In this document: positions 1 to 6,496 of the stretch, one piece after another | Numbering within the stretch: position 1 is the stretch's first letter | How the letters are laid out: every line of letters starts with the position of its first letter | Source of the DNA: Clostridiaceae bacterium | Lineage (GTDB): Bacteria; Bacillota; Clostridia; Saccharofermentanales; DTU023 | DNA length: 11,700 nt | NCBI GenBank assembly: GCA_012798865.1 | Contig: JAAZMK010000087.1 | Location: 1 to 11,700, forward strand | Reading direction: 5' to 3' | The notes under the pieces: model-generated | Databases searched by the model: none | What the model was told of the DNA's origin: nothing | Seen by the model: the letters and a program-made list of their open reading frames with translations, nothing else | Position numbers and translations under genes: made by a program

Positions 1-22
1 GTGGAGGTGATGCCGGCATGGC
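1..22 (+). repeat. Dispersed coding repeat, copy A (GGDAGMA peptide)
   Basis: These 22 bases match 10088-10109 with one difference (T here, C there, at the 11th base). Both copies are read in the same frame and give the peptide GGDAGMA. A second related piece at 52-67 matches 10076-10091 at 14 of 16 bases, again in the same frame. The copy may extend left of the window. Confidence 0.6.
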
Positions 23-128
23 GGTGCGGACAGTTGTGGGAGTGAAGCGATTGCCTGAGTTGCGTGGCGAGGTTATAGACATCACGACGGAAGGCGTAAC
101 AGTGCAACGCTGTGATGATGACAGTTAA
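1..128 (+). CDS. C-terminal end of an unidentified protein (truncated by window start)
   Basis: An open frame (codons in phase with position 3) enters from the left and stops at TAA 126-128. The visible 41 residues begin GGDAGMAVRTVV and end QRCDDDS. I do not recognise a domain. The first 22 bases match a segment of the vicX tail (10088-10109) at 21 of 22 positions in the same reading frame, and the piece around 52-67 (peptide LPELRG) resembles the vicX peptide VPEIRG. The visible part may therefore be a repeat-bearing tail rather than a folded domain. The ABC exporter gene starts 21 bases after this stop. Because such exporters are often encoded as adjacent heterodimer partners, the missing gene could be the partner subunit with an added tail, but nothing seen here proves that. 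Confidence 0.6.
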   Translation, partial: GGDAGMAVRTVVGVKRLPELRGEVIDITTEGVTVQRCDDDS

Positions 129-149
129 TAGGAAACAGGGAGAGACAAG

Positions 150-1931
150 GTGACGGGTTCGACTGCAACCTCTGAAAAAACAGATCATAGACCTCGCAAT
201 TATCGGAAGGTCTTTCGAGGGCTGATCAAATATGTCAAGCCGGAATGGTCGTCCTTTCTAGCAGCACTCGCGCTTTTGCTTCTCTCGAATGTTCTCGCCC
301 TTGCCGGTCCACGTCTCAGCGGCGAAGCGGTCGATGCGATGGGAATCGTAGCCGGGGGTGTAGCATTCGACATCGTCTTGATGAAATCGTTTCTCATGTT
401 GGGGGCGTACGTCGGGTCCGCTGTCCTGAACTATGTCATGGTGCGTTTATTGGCGCGCACTTCGAAGCGGGTCATCTGCCGAATGAGGCAGGATGCGTTC
501 AATCAAATCATTGACTTGCCGCTATCCTATATCGATACGCATCAGGCAGGCGATCTCGTCTCGCGTATCTCGTACGATTTAGATGTCGTCAGCTCCGCCA
601 TCTCGCAGGACATCGTCGTGATCGCGGCAAGCTTGATCACTGTGATTGGCTCGCTCATTATGATGTTCAGGATGTCAGTATCGCTCTCGTTTACTTTCTT
701 GATCCTTGTCCCCATCACGGTATTATTCACCATTTACAGGATCAAAAAGACGCGACCGCTCTTTCGCAAGCGCTCCAAAAAACTCGGCGAAATGAACGGG
801 TATGTGGAGGAAATTCTATTCGGTCAAAAGACGATCGCGGCATATCGCAAAGAGTCATTTTTTACGGAGGAGTTCCATTCGATCAATGAAGAAGCGTCCG
901 ATGCCCACTATCGTGCAGACTATCAGGCGGCTTTGAACGGACCGTCCGTCACGTTAATCAGCAACTTGTCGTTGGCGCTCGTCGGGATGATTGGCGTGTC
1001 GCTCTTCCTCAAAGGCAGCTTTACGATCGGTGTTTTGACGTCTTTCATTTTATATTCGCGTCGTTTTTCCGGACCGATCAATGAAATTGCCGCCATCATC
1101 GCCGAATTGCAATCAGGTTTGTCGGCCGCCGAGCGCGTATTCACACTTTTAGAGCAACCGCCCGAGCCGCCGGATGCCGAGCATGCTCTTCCCCTTGAAG
1201 ATGTACGCGGCGTCGTCGAATTTGATCGCGTTTCTTTTGCGTATACGCCGGATCAACCTGTGATCAGAGATTTCAGCGTCAAGACGAATCCGGGAGAGCT
1301 GTTTGCGATTGTCGGTTCGACAGGTGCAGGAAAGACGACGCTGATTAATTTGCTCATGCGCTTTTACGATCCGCAGGAAGGGGAGATTCGGATTGACGGC
1401 AAGAGACTTCTCGATATCACGCGGGACAGCCTTCGCCGCTCTTTCGCCATGGTTCTTCAGGATACATGGCTGTTCCAAGGGACGATTCGCGACAATATCG
1501 CCTACGGAAAACCGGATGCGACATTGGAGGAGATTGAGCAAGCCGCGAAAGCCGCTCACATCGCCCCATATATTGAATCACTCCCGAATGGATACGACAG
1601 CATCATCAGCGACAGCGCCTCCAACCTTTCTCAAGGTCAAAAGCAGTTGATGACGATTGCCCGAGCGATGTTGCTCGATACACCGATGCTTATCCTCGAT
1701 GAGGCGACCTCAAATGTAGACAGTCAGACGGAAATCATGATACAGGACGCCATGAATAAGCTCGTTCAAGGTCGCACATCGTTTGTGATTGCGCACAGGC
1801 TGTCGACTGTGCGAAATGCCGACCAGATCCTGTTGCTTAGCAACGGACAAATCGTTGAACAAGGGACGCATGAAGAACTTCTCGAGAAGGGGGAAGCTTA
1901 TGCAGATCTCTATCAGGCACAGTTCAGCTGA
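150..1931 (+). CDS. ABC exporter half-transporter (fused membrane and ATPase domains)
   Basis: A 593-residue ABC-type exporter of the multidrug/lipid family, expected in the cytoplasmic membrane as a dimer using ATP to expel a substrate that cannot be named from sequence. Residues about 30-330 form the transmembrane domain (hydrophobic stretches near 36-55, 78-100, 155-200 and 268-305). Residues about 350-593 are the nucleotide-binding domain: Walker A GSTGAGKT (389-396), Q-loop Gln437, signature LSQGQ (494-498), Walker B LILDEAT (514-520) with catalytic Glu518, and switch His549. All ATPase residues look intact; Gln in place of the first Gly of LSGGQ is common in this subgroup. The GTG start at 150 is preceded by a purine-rich AGGGAGAG ribosome site. 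It follows the upstream gene by 21 bases, so the two are probably co-transcribed. Its last codons (from 1920) are also the first copy of the tandem repeat that follows. Confidence 0.93.
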   Translation: MTGSTATSEKTDHRPRNYRKVFRGLIKYVKPEWSSFLAALALLLLSNVLALAGPRLSGEAVDAMGIVAGGVAFDIVLMKSFLMLGAYVGSAVLNYVMVRLLARTSKRVICRMRQDAFNQIIDLPLSYIDTHQAGDLVSRISYDLDVVSSAISQDIVVIAASLITVIGSLIMMFRMSVSLSFTFLILVPITVLFTIYRIKKTRPLFRKRSKKLGEMNGYVEEILFGQKTIAAYRKESFFTEEFHSINEEASDAHYRADYQAALNGPSVTLISNLSLALVGMIGVSLFLKGSFTIGVLTSFILYSRRFSGPINEIAAIIAELQSGLSAAERVFTLLEQPPEPPDAEHALPLEDVRGVVEFDRVSFAYTPDQPVIRDFSVKTNPGELFAIVGSTGAGKTTLINLLMRFYDPQEGEIRIDGKRLLDITRDSLRRSFAMVLQDTWLFQGTIRDNIAYGKPDATLEEIEQAAKAAHIAPYIESLPNGYDSIISDSASNLSQGQKQLMTIARAMLLDTPMLILDEATSNVDSQTEIMIQDAMNKLVQGRTSFVIAHRLSTVRNADQILLLSNGQIVEQGTHEELLEKGEAYADLYQAQFS

Positions 1932-2275
1932 TGCGGTAACCCTGTAAAATCACGTTTCGTTACCAATGTCATCGGCTACACAGTTTTGGCTAATACAGTG
2001 ATCTTGTAAAATTGTACCTCGTTACTAACGTCATCAGCTACGCAGTTCAGCTGATATGGTAACCCTATAAACTCACGTTTCGATCTGTATTCCAATGCTC
2101 TGAGTCACATGATCGGTGGGTTCAGCGAGTGTAAAATCGCGTTTCGTTCCTTTTGGCATTGCTTGTGGCATACTAACCGGGAGTGCTAGTCTTGTAAAAC
2201 CAGGTTTCGCCCTTTTGGCATTGCTAGTGGCATATTTACCGGGAGTGTTAATCTCGTAAAATCACGTTTCGTTCA
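1920..2275. repeat. Degenerate tandem repeat array, six units, period about 62 bases
   Basis: This array fills most of the 400-base gap between the convergent exporter and chrA genes. A 19-base core close to TGTAAAATCACGTTTCGTT occurs at 1943, 2005, 2066, 2130, 2193 and 2255, giving steps of 62, 61, 64, 63 and 62 bases. The intervening sequence is also repeated, in two subtypes. In the left half, 1920-1959 matches 2043-2082 at 36 of 40 bases. In the right half, 2149-2199 matches 2211-2261 at 45 of 51 bases. The first copy contains the exporter's final codons and TGA stop (1929-1931), so part of the unit appears to derive from, or to have recruited, that gene end. No gene, clear terminator or mobile-element signature is visible here, and 2276-2333 is featureless to me. 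Confidence 0.85.
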
Positions 2276-2333
2276 TTTTTGTGTGACTCTCCTGTGATCA
2301 ACCCGCGAAATTATGACACTGCGTCAATGTTCT

Positions 2334-2897
2334 TTAAGTCTGAGTCAGATATTCGACAAGACCCCCGATAAGTCCGATGCCCGCTCCAAGGAAGACGAGC
2401 GGAAAGATATTGGCGCGCTTTATGCGGAGAATAAGGACGACGGCAAGGGCGATGAGCACGACGGGGTCTATGATAATGGGCGATGTGGAAAGGAAGACAG
2501 ACGCAATGAAAATAGAAACAGTCGATGCGGCGATTAAACCCGCGACGCCCGGACGAAGCGACATGAAGGCGTGATCAATCGTAGCTGATCTCTTTTCCCG
2601 AAAAAAGAAGATTCCGAAGAGGAACAGCAGGATCGCTTGCGGGAGCACGGTCGCCACGGACGCGATAATGGCTCCGGGAATGCCCGCGACACGCATTCCC
2701 ACGAATGTGGCTGCATTCAGTGCGATCGGTCCCGGTGTTACCTGAGAAATGGAAACGACATCAGTCATCTCCGTCATCGTGAGCCAGCCGTATCGATGGA
2801 CGATGACGCGTTCAATGAGAGGAAGTACCGCATAACCGCCTCCGAATGCGAAAGCTCCTACCTCCAAAAATGCGATGAAGAGACGCAGCATTGTCAT
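2334..2897 (-). CDS. chrA: Chromate transporter family protein, half-size subunit (second gene)
   Basis: A 187-residue, very hydrophobic membrane protein of the ChrA/CHR family, which exports chromate in characterised members; the natural substrate in anaerobes and many Bacillota is unproven. Family hallmarks are FGGGY (18-22) and the loop SQVTPGPIA (51-59), followed by GxxGAIIAS and several membrane segments (about 75-100, 118-138, 145-158, 165-181). Full-length ChrA proteins carry two such homologous halves. This is a single half encoded next to a paralogous half, so the two probably form a heterodimer. The ATG overlaps the stop of the upstream gene by four bases (ATGA), and a strong GGAGGAG site lies eight bases before it, indicating translational coupling. 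The gene ends head-on to the exporter gene, with the tandem array between them. Confidence 0.88.
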   Translation of the reverse strand: MTMLRLFIAFLEVGAFAFGGGYAVLPLIERVIVHRYGWLTMTEMTDVVSISQVTPGPIALNAATFVGMRVAGIPGAIIASVATVLPQAILLFLFGIFFFREKRSATIDHAFMSLRPGVAGLIAASTVSIFIASVFLSTSPIIIDPVVLIALAVVLILRIKRANIFPLVFLGAGIGLIGGLVEYLTQT

Positions 2898-3445
2898 GGT
2901 TTCTTCTCCTCCGGCACGTAACGAAATGCGACAATGCCGATGAGAGCCAACGCCAAAATGATCAGCCCTGTGTTGATCGATGTAAACATGCTCGTTAGGA
3001 AGGCGGCGATCAGAATTAAGGCGGAAATTACTTTGTGTTCTTTAAGTGATGCCTTTGCGAGATCGTAAACCGCGACGATCATAATGGCGGAGATCGCACC
3101 GCTCATCCCGCGCAAAGCTGCTCGCACCCAGAAGTTTGCGGCGAACCACGTATAGAAGTAGTAGAGAATGGAGATGATAATCAGGGGCGGCAGTATCGCC
3201 GCGATGATGCCGACGATGGCGCCTCGGCGCCCTTTCAGTTTGTAACCCGTGAGCAATGCCGTGCTGACGGCGATCGGTCCCGGCGCTGTCTGTGAAAGCG
3301 CGATAAGTTCAAGCATTTCATCGTCGCGAATCAAATTTTCTTTGTGCACAAATTCTTCCCTTATCAACGGCACGATTGTGTATCCTCCGCCGAAGGTCAT
3401 CATGCTGATCGTAAAGATCTTAAGAAAAAACTTCCACAAGCTCAT
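2894..3445 (-). CDS. chrA: Chromate transporter family protein, half-size subunit (first gene)
   Basis: A 183-residue integral membrane protein, paralogous to the next gene: FGGGY is at 18-22 and SQTAPGPIA at 51-59, exactly the same residue numbers as in its partner. Hydrophobic segments lie around 75-98, 115-130, 138-153 and 158-173. The short-chain ChrA type works as a pair of half-size proteins, which fits the two overlapping genes here. The ATG at 3445-3443 is the only sensible start; a weak GAGTGATA purine stretch lies upstream on the minus strand. It is transcribed divergently from guaD. The annotation as a chromate exporter rests on family membership only; no chromate-linked regulator or oxidoreductase is nearby. 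Confidence 0.88.
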   Translation of the reverse strand: MSLWKFFLKIFTISMMTFGGGYTIVPLIREEFVHKENLIRDDEMLELIALSQTAPGPIAVSTALLTGYKLKGRRGAIVGIIAAILPPLIIISILYYFYTWFAANFWVRAALRGMSGAISAIMIVAVYDLAKASLKEHKVISALILIAAFLTSMFTSINTGLIILALALIGIVAFRYVPEEKKP

Positions 3446-3479
3446 GCAAACATTTTATCACTCGGATGCGCAGTATTCC

Positions 3480-3488
3480 TGATATACT
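3480..3488 (+). promoter_or_regulatory. Candidate extended -10 promoter element for guaD
   Basis: TGATATACT fits the extended -10 pattern TGnTATAAT with one mismatch in the hexamer. No convincing -35 box lies at the right distance, which extended -10 promoters can tolerate. Transcription would start near 3495, leaving a leader of about 150 bases before guaD. The inverted repeat at 3504-3520 would fall just downstream of that start. Confidence 0.4.
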
Positions 3489-3503
3489 ATTATTCGGGAG
3501 CAT

Positions 3504-3520
3504 TCCACATCATTTGTGGA
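3504..3520. promoter_or_regulatory. Inverted repeat in the divergent chrA/guaD region, possible operator
   Basis: TCCACA and TGTGGA form perfect 6-base arms around the 5-base centre TCATT. The site lies between divergent genes, about 10 bases past the predicted start of the extended -10 promoter. That is a position where a repressor could act. A short RNA hairpin in the leader is an alternative. No regulator gene is adjacent, so the binding protein is unknown. Confidence 0.35.
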
Positions 3521-3642
3521 TGAGACCGTTTTATTTGTTGAATCGATATGCGTCTTACCGTGAAAATTTGCTTCCGGCAAGGTCCAGCGGTAATTGCCGA
3601 CCGTACCTATTGCGTAAGGGTCGACCAAGAAAGGATGACTAA

Positions 3643-4941
3643 ATGTCTGAGAAGAATTATCTATTCCATGGAGATTTTATTACCGCGCGCCCGGAACCGG
3701 GCGAGCTTTCTGTCTATGAGGATGCGTACGCACTTGTCTGTGATGGCGTGCTAGAGGAAATAACACCGACAAAACCGCAGATCGGCGACGATGTCGTTGA
3801 GATTGACTGCAAAGGCAAGCTCATCATTCCTGCTTTTTCCGACGTTCATCTTCACGCTGTACAGTACGTGACGACGGGACTCGGATATGACAAAGAGCTT
3901 CTTCCATGGCTTACCGATTATACTTTCCCGGAAGAGGCGCGATTTGCCGATCATGCGTACGCTACACGCGTCTTTACCGATCTTGTTTACGATCTTTGGT
4001 CTGGCGGTACGCTTCACAGCTCGATCTTTTCAAGCATGCATACCGATGCGACCGTTCTCTTGGCAAAAATGCTGGCTGACGCTGGGTTATCGGCTTTTGT
4101 AGGCAAGGTGAACATGGACAGGAATGGCGGCGTCGATCTTGAGGAGACGACGGAAGAGTCGATGAGTGAGACGATACGCTACCTCGACTTAATGGCGCCG
4201 TTTGAAGACCGCGGGGTGAGACCGATCTTGACACCGCGCTTCGCGCCGTCGTGTACGCCGAAACTGATGCGTTGGCTTGGCGAGTTAGCGGCTGAGAGAG
4301 GTCTATTCGTTCAATCACATGCCAATGAGAACTTGGGCGAAATCGATTGGGTTAAAAGTCTTTTCCCCGATTCGAGGGACTACATGTCCGTCTATCAAGA
4401 TTTCAATTTGTTGCCGAAGGGAAGAACGGTGATGGCGCATTGCATCTACAACACAGATGAGGAGCTTGAGATGATGCGCGAGCGCGATGTCCTTGTCGCG
4501 CACTGCCCCTCTTCCAATGCCAACATCGCTTCGGGGATTATGCCTGCGGCTCAAATGATCGACAAGGGAATCAGGGTAGGACTTGGTTCCGATATCGGAG
4601 GCGGCAATAGACTCTTTATGGGACACCATGTGTCGGCTGCCATGAAACATTCACGTTTGCGTTGGGCGCTCACTGATCGGTCATCACGGGTGATCAGCTT
4701 TGCCGAGGCATTTTGGATGGGCACATTCGGGGGCGGTTCGTTCTTCGGCAAGACCGGCGCATTTATGCCCGGCTACTCCTTTGATGCGCTTGTGATTGAC
4801 GATAGCCGGCTGTCGCATTATCGTCCGCTCGACGTGTTGGAAAGACTGCAACGCTTCATCTTCGTGGGCGATGACCGCCTCATCGTATCGCGGTATCGTG
4901 GAGGAGAGCTGCTTCCAGAACCAAACAGCATGGTAAAATAG
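3643..4941 (+). CDS. guaD: Guanine deaminase (amidohydrolase superfamily)
   Basis: A 432-residue metal-dependent amidohydrolase that best fits guanine deaminase, converting guanine and water to xanthine and ammonia in purine salvage or catabolism. Metal-site residues are visible: HLH (His69, His71) in SDVHLHAVQY, His226 in QSHANEN, His266 in VMAHC, and Asp317 in GLGSDIGGG. The segments PRFAPSC (198-204), QSHANENLGEIDWVK, AHCPSSNANIASG (286-298) and GSDIGGG (315-321) are arranged as in GuaD rather than cytosine deaminase or AtzA-type enzymes. The length is normal. AAGGA at 3631-3635 sits seven bases before the ATG. Position 64 is Ala where the family usually has Gly (PGF), a minor change. The gene is the first of the plus-strand series and lies 41 bases before nagB. 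Chlorohydrolase-type relatives remain a small possibility. Confidence 0.88.
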   Translation: MSEKNYLFHGDFITARPEPGELSVYEDAYALVCDGVLEEITPTKPQIGDDVVEIDCKGKLIIPAFSDVHLHAVQYVTTGLGYDKELLPWLTDYTFPEEARFADHAYATRVFTDLVYDLWSGGTLHSSIFSSMHTDATVLLAKMLADAGLSAFVGKVNMDRNGGVDLEETTEESMSETIRYLDLMAPFEDRGVRPILTPRFAPSCTPKLMRWLGELAAERGLFVQSHANENLGEIDWVKSLFPDSRDYMSVYQDFNLLPKGRTVMAHCIYNTDEELEMMRERDVLVAHCPSSNANIASGIMPAAQMIDKGIRVGLGSDIGGGNRLFMGHHVSAAMKHSRLRWALTDRSSRVISFAEAFWMGTFGGGSFFGKTGAFMPGYSFDALVIDDSRLSHYRPLDVLERLQRFIFVGDDRLIVSRYRGGELLPEPNSMVK

Positions 4942-4982
4942 CTGTATTAAACTGAACATTTCAATCGAAAGGATTTTTTCAC

Positions 4983-5726
4983 ATGAAAATTCTTGTTGTT
5001 GCTGACGAACAAGAGATGAGTCTTGAAGCGGCTCGGATCATCGGTGCGCTCGTCAGGACGAAGCCGGATGCCGTTTTAGGGCTTCCTACAGGCTCGACGC
5101 CGCTCGGTACGTACGGAGAACTCGCACGCATGCACCATGAGGAAAATCTGGATTTTTCTCGAGTGCGCACAATTAATCTTGATGAGTACATCGGGCTTTC
5201 AGATGACCACCCTCAAAGCTATCGCGCGTTTATGCGCAAACATCTATTTGATCATATCAATATCGATGAAAACAACACGCATATTCCCAACGGTATGGCG
5301 GAGGATGTTGAAGAGGAGTGCCGTCGGTACGATGCGATTTTCTATCGGTACGGTCGTACAGATTTGCAGCTGATCGGCATCGGGGTGAATGCACATATCG
5401 CCTTTAACGAGCCGGCGGATTGTTTTACTCCTGATACGCACATCGCTGAATTGACAGAGAGTACGATTGACGCGAATCAACGAAATTTTGATCATCGCGA
5501 TGAGGTGCCTCGAACAGCGATATCGGTCGGTATGCGCGGCATCATGAGCACGAGACATCTCGTTTTGATTGCTTGCGGTGAGGGTAAAGCCGAGGCGGTC
5601 GCAAAGAGCTGCTTCGGACCGGTGACACCTCGGGTCCCTGGCTCGCTGATTCAGCTTCACCCCTATGTGACTGTCATCGCCGACGAGGCTGCGATGTCTC
5701 TATGTCCGGTATTTTTTTCAGCATAA
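4983..5726 (+). CDS. nagB: Glucosamine-6-phosphate deaminase
   Basis: A 247-residue cytosolic enzyme that converts glucosamine-6-phosphate to fructose-6-phosphate and ammonia, opposing GlmS and controlling the amino-sugar pool for the cell wall. Recognisable segments are LPTGSTPLGTY (34-44, phosphate loop), NLDEYIGL (65-72) with the catalytic-base Asp67, GIGVNAHIAFNEP (132-144) with His138 and Glu143, and GPVTPRVPGSLIQLHP near the end. Arg167 and Lys202 match the phosphate-binding positions of the E. coli enzyme by alignment from memory. Residue 137 is Ala where the family nearly always has Gly. The protein is about 20 residues shorter at the C terminus than E. coli NagB, as in other Bacillota. 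AAAGGA (4968-4973) precedes the ATG by nine bases. It is probably co-transcribed with guaD; walR begins 44 bases later. Confidence 0.93.
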   Translation: MKILVVADEQEMSLEAARIIGALVRTKPDAVLGLPTGSTPLGTYGELARMHHEENLDFSRVRTINLDEYIGLSDDHPQSYRAFMRKHLFDHINIDENNTHIPNGMAEDVEEECRRYDAIFYRYGRTDLQLIGIGVNAHIAFNEPADCFTPDTHIAELTESTIDANQRNFDHRDEVPRTAISVGMRGIMSTRHLVLIACGEGKAEAVAKSCFGPVTPRVPGSLIQLHPYVTVIADEAAMSLCPVFFSA

Positions 5727-5743
5727 GGAGTAGAATCTAAAAT
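5715..5743 (+). promoter_or_regulatory. Candidate promoter for walR
   Basis: TTTTCA (5715-5720) and TAAAAT (5738-5743) are separated by 17 bases and match the vegetative consensus at 4 and 5 of 6 positions. They overlap the end of nagB and would give a leader of about 20 bases before walR. The match is only moderate; read-through from nagB is also likely. Confidence 0.3.
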
Positions 5744-5770
5744 TGTAAGGTCGGGAGCGGAAGGAGGAGT

Positions 5771-6496
5771 ATGATGAGCGCGCGTATTCTTGTCGTTGAT
5801 GATGAACCGAATATTGTGAATATTCTCCGTTCGAATCTTGAACGGGAAGGGTATAAGGTGATCTCCGCCTATGATGGCGAAGAAGCCATTCGACTTGCCA
5901 TGACTAAAGATCCCGATCTCATCCTCTTGGATTGCATGCTTCCCGGGATTGACGGGTTTGATGTCTGTAAGCGCATCCGCCGCGATTCGACCGTTCCGAT
6001 CATCATGATCACGGCGAAAAGCGAAGAGATTGATAAAGTGCTCGGCTTGGAGCTCGGAGCAGATGACTACATCACGAAACCCTTCAGTGTCCGTGAGGTG
6101 CTCGCAAGAGTAAAAGCGCAATTGCGCCGCGTCAGCATTCAGGACGAGAGAGCCCTTCAATCGCCGATGATCGAAATCGGCGGCATTGTGATCGATCAGG
6201 ATGCCTATCACGTCACACTTGACGGAGAGACGGTCGATTTGACGCTTCGCGAGTATGAGCTTGTCCGTTTTCTTGCCTCGCATGCCGGTCAAGTGTTCAC
6301 ACGCGAGGAACTCCTTGAGAACGTTTGGGATTATAACGAGTACTATGGAGACGTGCGAACAGTCGATGTAACGGTTCGGCGAGCGCGTGAGAAAATCGAG
6401 CCCGACCCCGGCGAATTCCGCTATATTTTGACAAAGCGTGGCGTCGGATACTATTTCCGTCGTGATTTCGAGAATGGCGTGAACAGCATTGAATGA
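5771..6496 (+). CDS. walR: Response regulator, OmpR/PhoB family, WalR (VicR)-like
   Basis: A 241-residue DNA-binding response regulator. The receiver domain (about 4-118) has the acidic pocket Asp10-Asp11, phosphoacceptor Asp54 in LILLDCMLPG, Thr81 and Lys103 in ITKPFS. The C-terminal winged-helix domain (about 140-235) includes LTLREYELVRFLASHAGQVFTREELL in outline and the recognition region DVRTVDVTVRRAREKIE, ending in GVGYYFR. The stretch EIDKVLGLELGADDYITKPFS is very close to WalR, the regulator of cell-wall hydrolases and autolysis in Gram-positive bacteria; a PhoP-type regulator is the alternative. Two ATGs are adjacent (5771, 5774). The strong AAGGAGG at 5761-5767 is three bases from the first and six from the second, so the second may be the real start (240 residues). 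The 3' end overlaps walK by eight bases, showing tight coupling. Confidence 0.87.
   Translation: MMSARILVVDDEPNIVNILRSNLEREGYKVISAYDGEEAIRLAMTKDPDLILLDCMLPGIDGFDVCKRIRRDSTVPIIMITAKSEEIDKVLGLELGADDYITKPFSVREVLARVKAQLRRVSIQDERALQSPMIEIGGIVIDQDAYHVTLDGETVDLTLREYELVRFLASHAGQVFTREELLENVWDYNEYYGDVRTVDVTVRRAREKIEPDPGEFRYILTKRGVGYYFRRDFENGVNSIE

Noticed and set aside
18..128. Possible separate 36-codon gene starting at the ATG at 18
   Set aside because: The frame is open to the window edge and there is no distinct ribosome site for that ATG beyond the repeat itself, so the end of a longer upstream gene is the simpler reading.
1943..2273. Possible CRISPR array (19-base repeats with 42-45-base spacers)
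   Set aside because: The repeats are imperfect and the spacers resemble each other (45 of 51 bases between two neighbouring units), so this is a degenerate tandem repeat. No cas genes are present.
2313..2537. Plus-strand open frame of 74 codons after the tandem array
   Set aside because: Nearly all of it is antisense to the chrA gene and its product is low-complexity charged sequence with no ribosome site.
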